The position numbers and the translations under genes are program-made. From contig KL647305.1 of assembly GCA_000727475.1 (NCBI GenBank), forward strand, positions 1,027,406 through 1,091,405: DNA of 64,000 nt, given 5' to 3'. This document shows positions 36,728 through 49,515 of the stretch, in pieces (position 1 is the stretch's first letter; each line of letters begins with the position of its first letter). The notes under the pieces were generated by a model. It saw only the letters and a program-made list of their open reading frames with translations, searched no databases and was not told the origin of the DNA. This stretch comes from Sarcocystis neurona (taxonomy: Eukaryota; Apicomplexa; Conoidasida; Eucoccidiorida; Sarcocystidae).

Positions 36728-37100
36728 CGGAGACGCTCGTTTTCTTCTGCAGGTGAACCCGCTGGAAGGTCGGGTGGGCGTGGAGACGGAGGCTACTCTC
36801 TGCCATCCATTGTGGCACTCTGTGCCTCTTTCATTGCGCCCAGGCGCACGGTAGAGCGTCTCTGTTTGTTGCGCGTTCGACTATGAGAGGAGTCGACAAC
36901 GTTATCAAAGAACCCATTTTTTGTGTAATTTTTTTGTACTGTATTGCCGATTACGGTCGACTCTATACAAGTAAAAATTACGTCTCGTGTCCTGGAGTGG
37001 CTGGAACTGGCACACACAGGATGCATACCCTTTCTTACCCGCTACTTGTTTACGTGGGTGCGTAGGCAAGAACTGATTTGGTTGCGATTGTCTTAAAGAC

Positions 37101-37170
37101 CAACCACATAGCCTGAAATCAGGCGGACTTTGCTGGTTGAAGCCCCTGTGCTGGGGGTTTCTTTCTTTTG
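37101..37170 (+). ncRNA. Candidate structured RNA with nested stems, speculative
   Basis: CAACC (37101-37105) can pair with GGTTG (37135-37139), enclosing GCCTGA/TCAGGC (37111-37116 with 37119-37124). Directly after is CCCC/GGGG (37143-37146 with 37153-37156), then a T-rich run that could stop RNA polymerase III. It does not match tRNA, U1-U6, SRP or tRNA(Sec) as I know them, and no A or B box is evident. Chance pairing is possible. Confidence 0.15.
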
Positions 37171-37850
37171 TTGGAAAATTTTACCATACATATATTCCAT
37201 TCTCATGTATATAGGGATGTCAGTTGCAGGCAGCAAACTTCAAAATAACAATGGATGTGCACCTATACATGTACTTTTATAGACACGTACACGTTTGTGT
37301 TAGTAAACTGAACACTGAAGGTCCGCTAAGGCCGCCTGCGATGCGAACACGTTTCGCTTTGCGAACGGTCACGTGATACACTGCCAGACCTCGTCGGAGA
37401 TCTTCCGTGTGCGTATTTGTAGGGGAAGACGTATTTGGTTACCGTGTGGGACACATAAAAATGTATACGTTCGTGGAACGCTGCGTTGCACAGTCTGGGG
37501 AAGCGAAAGCGCGGAAGCGAATGTTATATACATACAGGTTGCCATGACCATCTCTGCGTTCCATTATTTTGAGGCAAACTCTTTACTTAGTTGTACTGCA
37601 CTGATTGTTTTTAATGCATTCGCAGTGCGGTATTGCTGCAGCAAATTCTCCATGCAAGAACGCACACCTGACTTCCGCAGCGTACGGCACCACTGTGCTT
37701 CCACGTGTATTAGTGTATCTACTGTACAGAGGTGTGCCTTTAAACGCTGCCAGAGCTCAGCATGTCCATGCTGTTAACAGGCAAGCTTTGCATTACCAAG
37801 TTAGATCCTGTGTGCAACACTTAACTCTCAAGTATGGAGATGAGCTAAAT

Positions 37851-38032
37851 GTTCTCACCAAAGTGACTACGAGGCACTGCGCTGGTTCAAGCACTTGACT
37901 AGCGGAACCTCAGAACTACACTTGTGACTAAACGTGGTTGTTCATGTTATCACCAAAGTGACTACGAGGCACTGCGCTGCTTCAAGCACTTGAACTTCAG
38001 AATTACACTTGTGTCTAAACGTGGCTATTCAC
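37851..38032. repeat. Tandem duplication, 95 bp unit
   Basis: Two copies begin at about 37851 and 37946. They share CACCAAAGTGACTACGAGGC, then ACTGCGCTG, TTCAAGCACTTGA, and ACACTTGTG..CTAAACGTGG. The second copy carries a short deletion after TTCAAGCACTTGA. Confidence 0.9.
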
Positions 38033-39388
38033 GCCCAGGAGAGCAATTTGGCGTCGCTAACGTTACAGGAGCATTCAAGATGGCATAATGAAGACAAGAG
38101 AAACCGCATGTTGGAAACCATAGCAGGACGGATGTTTTGGAACTTAGTGTTGTAAGGACAGCCGCGCAAAAACATGGGACCACAGAAGGAAGAGACATGT
38201 TAAGCGGCAACGCCATCTGCGAAGTTCGAAAAAAAACGGAAGAAGCGATTCGGCCGTATTCGCAGTCAGGAAGCACATGAATGCACCTTTGTATAGCGTC
38301 GGAAAAACGGAGATCTGCATCGTACCTTTGCCACGCGAGGGCTTTAGAATGCTTGCTGCTGCTACGTGGATTTCACCACATTACTCATACACGTTTAAGA
38401 AATTAGCACACAGGAAATCTGATGTACATGTGACAAGAAGTTGTGAGCAGGATATACGAATATGAGCATACTGGAAGATACACACACAACCGAGTTCAAG
38501 CGCCGCTCTGCAGGTGCTGCGCACTACTGCTGCGGTACCAGACACACGCGAATCAAAAACCTTCAGAGTTACAAGAGCCTCTAGCATTGTGTCAGGAGCG
38601 ACGAGCAAACAATCAGAGCCGTACGTTAGCGGAATATCCAAAAACGCAGGAGGTGCTATCAAGACCTGCAATTTCGGCTGCGTTTCTCAATTGAGATGGA
38701 CTGAAGTCGCATACAGTCGTGTCTCCAGTGTTTCCCCGCGGTCGACATGCAGTCTATAGTGCAAGCAAACCAATATAAAGCCGGAAAAAAAAGTCTACCG
38801 CCTGTTCAACGTGAGTCCCGTAGTCGTTGCCCTTTGCGAGCACGTAAAAGACGACAGGATGCTCTTGACACGCAAATACTGGACACTCTCTAAAGTACCT
38901 AAATTCAAGCTCGTGAGAACCGACCATAGCGGGCGTGTTTGTCTTTGTGAGTTTGTCTGTTCTAGAACGAAGACGCAGGCTAGAGACACACAAAACGGCG
39001 ACGTCCCCAGTTGGGGGCCTACAGTGTCATAGCTCCGCACGCATGGACGTCGGAGACCGAATCATCTTGCAAGCAAACCACACCCACTCAAAAAGACAAT
39101 GATCCAGCCTGAGAACGAATGCTGTTACATGTATCAAAAGCGAGTCAAAGACATGCACAGGAGTACTGTTTGCGAGTGAATGGCCGGAAGGCGTACATGC
39201 ATTGATCTTGCTTCTTCCACTTCGAAATGGATTCTAACGAGAGTTTCTACGTTTAGAAATGATATAAATATTTATGAGATCACAGCAGAAGTTGTCAGGC
39301 CCGCGCTAAGATACAAACAGTATCTCTCTCGGGTAGAATTGTAGAAAGCTCTACATACCTGTTCGACGTTTATGCTGGACACAGATAA

Positions 39389-39516
39389 CTACTGCGTGAT
39401 TGATGCGGAAACACTGTTCTTCGCATCAGGAGGACCTCTGTGGGTTTGCTTGTGCGTGTTCCGCACTGCAAGTTCAAAACGGTGAAGAAAGGTTTCCAGC
39501 TCGCCCTTCTGCGCGC
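39389..39516 (-). CDS. SepSecS: SepSecS exon 14: C-terminal helix and stop
   Basis: The exon encodes [20 protein letters not shown] followed by a short polar tail ending SASITQ and TAG. It matches the family's last conserved helix, with the pattern acidic-x-x-F-hydrophobic-x-R. The acceptor is CCCTGTGTGTTTGACAG. It enters in phase 1 from exon 13 over an 1,108-bp intron. Confidence 0.93.
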
Positions 39517-42500
39517 CTGTCAAACACACAGGGTGGCAACAGGAAATTGCGTGTGCAGCTGGGAGATCAGTAGAGGACGCGAAAAAAAGACTGATACACG
39601 TATGCACGTAGGTACATCCACAATCTACAACATTATTGTTACCCCCTCTGCACTTGCACGGCACACCCAGTGCGTGACAACGCCTCGATTTTGGTGACGT
39701 GTGTGAATGACGACGCATTTGCAGATGTCCACAAGTGGTCACCTGCTCATTTGAATGCCATAAGGTAAAACACCTCGACGTGGTTGGGTACAGGAAAGTA
39801 GAACCACTACGAAGCTAAAGGGACAGCCGTCGAAGATGCTCTCTTCTGGTTATTCTTTCGAGGTCTGCGCGAAATGCAGACGCTACCATGCGGCCATTTT
39901 TAGCAGGAAATTCTTAAGACTCTCTCCCCTCTAACGGTACACTGGGATTGAATTTCCATGGGCTCTGGCGCACCACGAAGCTACTTTCTGCGACTAGTGC
40001 GACTGGCTTCACATGCGTGTGTACGAGCGTGTGTGCAGGCCTATGCGTCGCTGTCCGTCACAAGCAACTACCGTCACCCGAAATACCATCTTCTGGACGT
40101 CCACGGCTTCCACTGAGGGGTAGCTTCTTTTTTCTCACTACAAAAGTGCGCACGAATACGAACATACTACGGCAAACGAGAGTAAACCCAGTCCTGAACA
40201 GAACGCCCACCTTTTCTGAGCAGTGGCACCAGGACGTAACCTCGTTGCACTTTTGCCGAAAAAAGCATGAGGCACAACCGAACATATCCATCTGATCTTT
40301 ACTAACTGTAGCCCCGCACGGATATACAATATTAAAGTGGGGGTGCGGGAGAGAATGGCACGCTTCCTCGGGAAGATATCGCATCGTTTGTGCGTTTTCG
40401 TTCTTCTCTGTGCTAGGTGATGTCCTACGAAAAGAGGCAAACCAATGTCAGTCTGTGTAGGAGCAGAAAACTCCCGGAGTCACATTGGGGTGGGAAAGCC
40501 GGTGGAGTGCTTGTTCTTTTCTGAAAGGACGAAAGCACTCTCTAGGTCGTTGTTACTCTGAGGATCTAATTCAAAGGTGTGATTTTCTTCACTTGGGACT
40601 AAAGTGGTCCGGTGATCTATTTACCAATCGCCACGGCTACGGTGCAGTAGGAAACAGGGTAGTTTTCGCAATGAGAGCCCCAGTTACTCAAGACATGTCC
40701 CCCGATCCTTTTTTGGCCAGGTAAAAGCGCACCGTCGTTCCGTCCACTTTTTGTTGCAAACGGGGTGCGTTCACTTACTCCAGGAGCGGCAACAGCGTAG
40801 CTAGCAGCAGCATTCGAGGCGGAAGTAGCAAGAGCTTCACCTGCGGCACCAGCAGCAACTCTGTTGCTGCTGGCTTCTGCGGTGTCCGACACATCAGGAG
40901 TGGAAAATGCAGCAGCCGCCACGCTACTTGAAACAGTAGATACAACTGCATCAGAACCACCGCTCACTCTTCCCGCGGAAGTTGCATTACTATCAGCAAC
41001 GCAGTTATCGCTAGCAGGAGGCACACCTGGCGCAGCTCCTGCGCTACCGGCAGTAAGGACGTGAGTTCCAGACGCTTCAGCTGCAGTATCCACGACCAAT
41101 AAACTACAAGCGGCAGGTGCCTCTGCAGCGGTGAAACTACCCTCGGCAGCGGTCCCAACAGCATGACCTGATGAGGCGGGAGGTGTCGCCGCAGGTGAGT
41201 CATTCTTAAGTGCAGCTTGTGAAGTACCAGTGGTAGCCAAGTGTGAAACAGCAGCGGGAGAGACAGTGTTACTATTGCCTGCTGCACCAGCAGCAGAGCT
41301 TCCCAAGAAACTGTAGTTACGAGATTGCTGCCTCAGCATTAATATGCACTGCAGCCCTCGTGGTGAGAAACTTGGCAAATGTGACGCGCATGCTTGCTGC
41401 AGTGGCAGCAGCACCAGCGTACCGCAGCTGTCTGCAGGAGACGGTGATACCTTAGCCTTCCCAGTTTGCATTTCAAGTCCCTGCTGCAGCTGCTGGTTCG
41501 CCGCGTGGTGCCACTGCTGGCGTGCATGCGGCATGCCCACTTTCAACGAAGACGTAGAAAGGGAAGAAGCCGTGGGGGAACACCAAACAACACGAAGACC
41601 GCTACAGCGTCTATAAAAAAGAAATGAACCCAGCTGCCGCAGGTCCGCGCTTTGCTGTTGCTTTGTCGATGTTCCAGCACTGCAATCCTGGTGCTGTTTA
41701 CGGGGTGTTACGCGCTTTCGTGGCTGCTCAGCTTTCTGCAGCTCTTGCGATAATGGCCGTTGTCCCTCCTGCTGCTGCGGGCATTCGTTCGCTAGCGGAT
41801 CCTGTTGTTGCTGCTGACTCTGCCAGTTTCTTTCTTCCTTAGAAGGCTGCGGCTCTCCGCCGATATCCCGTTTATCCTGTAGCTGTGCTTGTCCGCACTG
41901 GAGCTGCTGCTCCTGCTCTGTTTGCTCGTACTGCTGCTCTTGCTGCTCTTGTTGCTGCAGCTGGGGTTGCTGTGTAATCCGTGGGCGCTCGAGACTTGAT
42001 AAGTCAATGGCAGTGGAAATTTTATTTGTCGGAACGTGCAGCACACGCAATCCTGTCCGAGTGAACAGCAGCAAAGGCAACCCCGACTCTTTTCTTCACA
42101 GCCCAGCAGCAACTGCAACGGCAACAGCAGCGGCAGCAGCACTTGCAGAGTCGACAGCGGCATTCGACGCGTAACAGCAGCAGCAGAAACACTAACAGCA
42201 GCACTGCAGAAAGAGTCATGGCACAGGAATTCCAGCTGCTGCCTCGGACCAGTGGGGGGAGGGGGGATCAGAAGTAGACCCTTTTCAGCTGCGGTAAAGG
42301 GCGTTAAGTGCGACAGTCTATTACGGGTATGTCTTCCTCACCCATCTGGGCGATACGCCATACATTACAGCAATATCAGCAAAACAGCAGCGGCATCACT
42401 GAAGCAATAGGAAGGTGGTTGCCGCAACATCGCTCCGTCAAGAAAGCACATGAGAGAAGACCGACTTGCCCCAGAAGCAGCCGCAATTGTTGCAGAAAAG

Positions 42501-43692
42501 CATCTGGAAGTGGTCGGCACTGCAGCGACGCGCAGCTACGTCGGTGGACTCTGACAGGACTGACGGACACGGGCAAGAAAAGAAGCGACAGCCGCAAAGG
42601 GGGAAAAACGAAGGCAACGCGCGGGGAGGGAAGCAAACTGACGCCAGTCAAATGCGTCAGAGTCAGGGGAAAGGAGGAAAGCAAGGAAATTCAACGAAAA
42701 CCCACTTCCTCTCTTCAGTTCTTCAAGAGAAATTTCCGCACCTCTTACCGAGTCTACTGCATGTATGACGAAGCTCCTTGTTGAACCACGCATGAAGTTC
42801 CTTCCGTTCGGTTAGCAGCTGCCGCAGCCCTGTCTGGCCTGCAAACACAACCCCAGGACTCAGCTGCCTATACTTCCCACTGCACAAGGAAACGCACCTC
42901 TGTCTCTATATATGCATATGTAGAGATAAATATTCCACACACTCCTATGAACGCATGAACGTATATATGTATACCCACGTATATACTCATACAATAGACA
43001 AATATCTGTATACTAGAGCAGTGTGTATGTAACCGCATACATATATATATATATATATATGTACCCTGTGTATCTGTAAACGTCTGCGTGTGCATATATA
43101 TATATATATATATGTATATGCCCATACCCAACGGAGGCCAGTGTTTGTGCGCCTGCATACAACTATATACATATATATATTTATATATATACATATATAT
43201 ATATATATATGCATACATACTTGTAGGTAGAGGATATGCAAGCACACATGTAAATACACACCTGTACATTTGTGTGTGCAGGAGGGAAATAGACGAACCC
43301 ATCTGAAGAAGCGTGATGAAGAGGTCCAGAATAGGACTGGCACTTGCCCTGCCTGGGTAATTCGCCGCCACCTTGTCGAGGAAGCTGCACGAGTGGCGAA
43401 GCAAAAAAGACGCAGAGGAAAACCGAAAAAAAACCGTAGGGAGCTGAACGCTGGAAGAACGCTGCAGCGGTCCTTTCTTTAGAGAAGGCGTCAAATCCCA
43501 GGAGGAGCTCCCGGACGGAGAAAGTCGCACGGGTGCTGCCGGTGCCGGCAAATTTCTCTCAATGTACATCTGGACGTAGGTGTCAAGCGCTTCAAGTACT
43601 GCGCAATATGTACCTCTAGACGCATATATATATATGTATATATATGTATGCTTTAACATAAATACACGTATACAGTGCTGCGTATGTATACC

Positions 43693-43728
<36 letters not shown>

Positions 43729-43953
43729 TACACCTACATAATATATATATATATATACACGTATACCCCCTGCCACGTATGTGTACCTACGTATATATGT
43801 ATATATATATATATACGTGTGCAGGTATATACATGCTAAAAAATATATACGTACATACACTGCCACATATGTACACCTACACACATATATATATATACAT
43901 ATGGACATACAGACGCCGCAAAATATATACGCATATACGCTGCCACGTGTACA

Positions 43954-43992
<39 letters not shown>

Positions 43993-46900
43993 GTATGCTA
44001 ACACGTATGTGCATGTACGCAGTGCCACTTACATACGCCTATACGCATATATGGAAATATATATATATATATAGGTCGATAGACAGATAGATATAGATAC
44101 AAAATAGGTGTACTCGTCGGTACTCACAAGTTTTAAAGAGAGCTGCACGTGTACCAGGGACAGAGATCTGCTTGCTCTTATGCAGAGACCTTCGTGCATT
44201 CCTACGGATTCTTTCGGGCACAAAACGGTGTCGCTACAAACATGTAGGAGAATTAGTGTACGCGCGTCGACGTACGCGCCGGCAGGCAGAACCCGCAGAA
44301 GGATAGAAAAGCAAGAAGAACGAAGAAAAGTACGTGACGTGGAAAAGACCCAGCCACTCACACACAGACGCTGGCTTCTCTAGAAGCTGGTCACTTACTG
44401 CGGAGAAGAAGAATCTTATGAGATCTCACACTCACGTGACTTGAGGGCATAGATCATGTCTGTACAAGGATACAGACATATGTAGAATACCGATGTTAGT
44501 GTGGGCGCCTGTATATGCGCACGTGGATATCGGCCCGACACACATATACAGAGACAAAAGAGAAGGGCACAAACGCCCTAGACCGCTCAAGCAGCTGCGA
44601 CTGTCGTTGCTGTTGCCGCTGTTGCAACGGATCGGTGGCTCGTTGCCTGATCCTCGCAGCAGCTGCTGGTGTTGCCTTTCCTGCTGGGGCTGCGGGAGCT
44701 TTTATGATGCTGCTGCTGTTGCAGCTGCTGTGTGGTGGCTTCCTTCGCAGCTGCTTGCTGCTTCTGTTGTTGCTGCTTTCTTCCTAAGGAGCAAATTGCC
44801 TGCGTCTCTGATTAGTGGCCGTCAAACCAACTACCGACATCTTGATGGAGCATCCGTCTAGTGCTTCATTGTTCCCTTTCTTTTTTTCCTTCTTCCATCT
44901 TCTCCTTCTTTGTCGTCCTCTTCTTCTCCTTGTCCATCTCCCTCATCGGCCTCTTCTCTTCTTCTTCGGTTTCCTCCCCTCTTCATATCCCCCTTCGTCT
45001 TCTTCTTCTTCTTCTTCCATTTTCTTGCTCTCCACCTTCTTCTTTGTCTTCGCGCGCCTCCCTATTCTCCCTGTCTTCTTCTTCTTTATCTCCCTATTCT
45101 GTGCGCTGTCGTCTGGGCTCTCTCCTTCTATTCGCTGATGGTGGTGCTGCTGCCGTTGCTGCAGCTTCGTTTGCTGTTTCCTCTTTCTCCTTGCTGCTGC
45201 GTTTGGTGAGGGGTTCACTTCTGCTGCGCCGTCGAAGACAGACTTTGCGCAGCAGAGTTTCTCCATCGCTCACTCTGGATCGGCGCTGCAAATGAGAGCT
45301 CCTCCTACTGGTGTCATAAAATTTTTATCTGTCGACTGCACGAAGGCGTCCACGCGACCCGTCCGAAGTCCCTGATGCGGGAAGCAAAAGGCAAAGAAAA
45401 GAGAGAAAGCATTTGAACACAACGCATACATGCATACGTGTAGAGGTACAATTCATACATGTACACAGAGAATGGGATTGATCCAACATATATACGTGAA
45501 TACACGTTGTTTTCGTACACATATGTAGATACACACATAAATAGACATAGGAACTGACGCAGTCGTAGACAAAGGTATAACACCTATATGTCCATACAGA
45601 TAGGATAGAGAGAAACGTACGTACGTGTAGGCACATATGTAGTCATATATACAGATATTACACATATGTATCTAGACAGAGAAATAGACAGATAGGTAGA
45701 TACGTGTGTATGGGAACGTGAACACATATATGAATGTACCGTCATGCATATATATGTGAAGCAGCGCATACGACGGATGGGCTACTTAGTACAGCTGCGG
45801 CACGGGTAGGACGTCACATGCTGCACACGACGCTTTTCCGTAGGAAAGGTGCAAGTCCTTCTGACGGAACTTGCCAACAAGAAGCGACAGTGTAGGCAGA
45901 AATAAAGGAGGACGCGAGTTTGTAAGTACCTGAAGGCAGGAAATGACGGAGGCTCTGGAGGGTGAAAGCCGTAGTACGCCTATAGACAATCTACACAAAC
46001 GTGCGCCTATTCGCATCAAAGTAGCCGTCCCAGGACGTACGCATACGCGTACACACACATACACATATAAATAGCTGCGTTAAGCCTTTTGGATGAAACG
46101 ACGGTGGAGCTGCGCCCGCAGAACTCCCAGTGGAAGTACAATCGAGAAAAACAGAGGACGCGTCTTCGTCGGGATATCACACAGAGACGTACCGAAATAT
46201 ATTATTCGACATATGCTGTACTTGCGCAAGTGTGTACAGACGCACACGCACATACTCTCTCTATGGGCTTATAGATATACACCTGTTTATGTCTGTAAAC
46301 ACATTTACATGTGTACACCCGTACTTGTACACAGTAGCTATACACGTATGCATACGTGCACGGAGAGACATATATACTGGTATATATTTACGTATATGTA
46401 TACGTGCTTACGCGAATGCTGCGCGTATATATCTACATATACATATATACACATATATATATATATATATACTTGCACTATTATTTCGTACTTACACGAA
46501 TGCTATGAATGAAGTAGAGACGTGAATATATACACGTCTGTCCCGATTAGTGACGAGCCGTTTGCTGCGCCAACTGCAGGTAAGCTACTTCTTCCTTAGT
46601 TCTGCAGAAGAGAGAAGCGGCTGGCTTGCTGAGTAGTCATTTACAATGTTCGAAGGGAAATTGCTAGAGTCTCACGCCTGTGTCGCACGGCGAAACCACA
46701 CTTTACTAAGGATGTCAACTGCAATACACACGTGCCGGAAAAATGTCTTCTGAGGAAGCGTTCCCTTCCTTGTTCGCCCGGTGAAACAGCCGCGGAAAGG
46801 CACGCCTTGCACAATTTGTATCACAAGCGTAACGAAAAATTACCTGCTCGATGCGATGGCAGCACGCAGAGCACTGCAGGCCATAAGCGTTGTTCACAAT

Positions 46901-48968
46901 ATGCGGGATGTTCTTCTGCTTGCAAAGCTGCGGGGACAATTGCCACACAAGCGAGAAAGGGTACAGCGAAGAGGTCGGTGGACAGGCCTGGGGCAATGGG
47001 TTGTGCGTGGAAGAGTCAGAGGAGGAAAGGCCAGCAAGGGAACGGCAAGACGGCGGCTGCACACATGCCGCAGCGCGTTCTGCAGACGAAAACGTGGAAA
47101 GTCAAAAGTGAACTTTGTCACGAAGAAGAAAAGCAAGTTTGCGTCTCATCTGCGTCTCATTTGCGTCTCAAAGAAGTCATACGAACTTCAATTTCTATCT
47201 GCAGAAAGAGATCCTCGGAGAGGTCAACGGGACCTGCAGCCCTATCGTTTGCCCTATCGCTTGCTGCAGCACTGGTTGTCAGTGCATCAGCACTTGGCAG
47301 CAGCACGTGGTCGTCCACAAAGTTTGGACAGAGGCAGTCGGACAAGGAAGAAGAAGCTACGCAGAGATATACGTATGTGTGTGTGTGTCGTTCATCAAAA
47401 AGGAAATTCAGAAGAGTGAAAATGAGAAAGAAGATGCAGCTTTTACTAGACAAGTACACGTATATCTATGTATCTATCTATCTATCTATATAAATATATA
47501 TATATATATACACGTCCAGATACAGACATGCACACATATAGATACATACATACATACATACACACATACATACATTACATACATTACAAACATACATGCA
47601 CATCATTGATTATCCACGTTACATACATAGACGTATGCATAGGTACACACATACGAACACGCAGAGAGAGGGACTACGCGGTATTGCTAGGCTTGGAGTC
47701 GGTTACGCAGGCGCCTTCCGCAGGAGAGAAGAGAATTTTCGGTATTTGTTGAGTTCAGACGAGTACGAGAAATACTGACGGAGACACGTCGAGAGTGTAC
47801 GGAAGACGGCTACAGTCCTTTTTGCTGTCAACAAAACTGAGCGCAGATAGCAGATAGAAGCGCTGAGTAAATAGGTGATCACCTACTACGCTCTGTTCAC
47901 CAGCGCTCAGAGGGACCTCGCACAGTGTCCACCGCCGTCTCTCTGCATTACTCTCTGCATTACTCCCAACTTCCCCTCTGTCCCTCTCTTTGTCTTCTGC
48001 GTCCTCTGTAGCTCTCTGTCTGCTTTTCTTGCTTTTGCGTGTACGTACCACCTGTGGACACTAAGTAGACAAGAGACCGATTTCACACATACACATATAT
48101 ACATATACATATATATATATATATATATATATGTACAGGGACACGCACAGGTACGCATGCAGAATCAAATACACGAGAGAAAGCGACACACACAGACACA
48201 CACACACACACACGAGGCAGAAAATAGACAGACACAGACGTGCATACAGACATATCCATATATATATATATATTTATATGTGCGCCCGTGCATGCGTCAA
48301 TTTTTGAAGAGTTGTTACCTTGGCGATAGCCTCGATATCATCGGGCTCCCGGGGAGCGAACGTCGAGGTGGTGCTGACGACGCAGAGAATGTTCTCCTCG
48401 CCCAAAAAATTCACCGTTGCTGCAGCAGCGGCAGTCATCAACGGCGGCAGCAACGCACCGTGGACTGCAAGCGAAGCACCTGCGTACTTCTTTTTGCTGC
48501 AGATGACTACAAAATGTCAAAACTACACAAATATATAAACGTCCAGGTTTACAGAGATATAAACATAGACACGGATATATATAGTGGTGGACATGGATAC
48601 ATACACCCATATACGTAGACAGACACATATATAGAGAGGTCGAAAGATGTAGATACATAAACAGACACAGACACACATGGTACAGACAAATGTATATACA
48701 TATATATATATATATACATATATGCAGATGTAGGTATACGTCGGCATAGAAATAGGTACATACCGAAAGAGACACAGGGGCAGATAGACACACATACAGA
48801 TATATCTGTATAGAGATAGGTAGATAGACGTAAAGAAGATACAGATCAAATTTATAGCATAGGTAGAAATATACACAAACAGATTCATATATATATATAT
48901 ATAAATACATATAAAGCCAGGGATAAATATAATAGTCACAGACAGATACACACATAGACACAGATATT

Positions 48969-48999
<31 letters not shown>

Positions 49000-49479
49000 N
49001 NNNNNNNNNNNNNNNNNNNNNNNNNNNNNNNNNNNNNNNNNNNNNNNNNNNNNNNNNNNNNNNNNNNNNNNNNNNNNNNNNNNNNNNNNNNNNNNNNNNN
49101 NNNNNNNNNNNNNNNNNNNNNNNNNNNNNNNNNNNNNNNNNNNNNNNNNNNNNNNNNNNNNNNNNNNNNNNNNNNNNNNNNNNNNNNNNNNNNNNNNNNN
49201 NNNNNNNNNNNNNNNNNNNNNNNNNNNNNNNNNNNNNNNNNNNNNNNNNNNNNNNNNNNNNNNNNNNNNNNNNNNNNNNNNNNNNNNNNNNNNNNNNNNN
49301 NNNNNNNNNNNNNNNNNNNNNNNNNNNNNNNNNNNNNNNNNNNNNNNNNNNNNNNNNNNNNNNNNNNNNNNNNNNNNNNNNNNNNNNNNNNNNNNNNNNN
49401 NNNNNNNNNNNNNNNNNNNNNNNNNNNNNNNNNNNNNNNNNNNNNNNNNNNNNNNNNNNNNNNNNNNNNNNNNNGATAT

Positions 49480-49515
<36 letters not shown>

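Larger units (their letters stand above)
34848..39388. other. Spacer between the two convergent genes
   Basis: The kinase gene ends at 34847 on + and SepSecS ends at 39389 on -. From 34.9 to 36.4 kb the DNA is microsatellite-rich with triplet traces. From about 36.4 kb it is of ordinary composition and nearly free of simple repeats. Small frames such as 36793-37026 (-), 37373-37777 (+) and 38811-39032 (+) carry no motif I recognise. Untranslated 3' regions of both genes must lie at its edges. No poly(A) signal can be assigned with confidence. Confidence 0.5.

Noticed and set aside
42060..42130. LFTRTGLRV reading taken at first for the later LGS.LF.R block of SepSecS
   Set aside because: The true block [17 protein letters not shown] lies further on in exon 13. 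The region downstream of this point is the [11 protein letters not shown] block, and the acceptor at 42053 excludes the LFTR residues.
43372..44233. Two apparent minus-strand exons (about 44128-44233 and 43372-43598) that even match in phase
   Set aside because: SepSecS exon 10 joins exon 11 directly and completes an Asp codon at the position expected for the family. The intervening frames show no family similarity, so the phase match is coincidence.
44943..45266. Lys/Glu/Arg-rich ORF starting MEKLCC on the minus strand
   Set aside because: It begins inside or just after exon 10 in another frame and comes from the CTT tract of intron 10.
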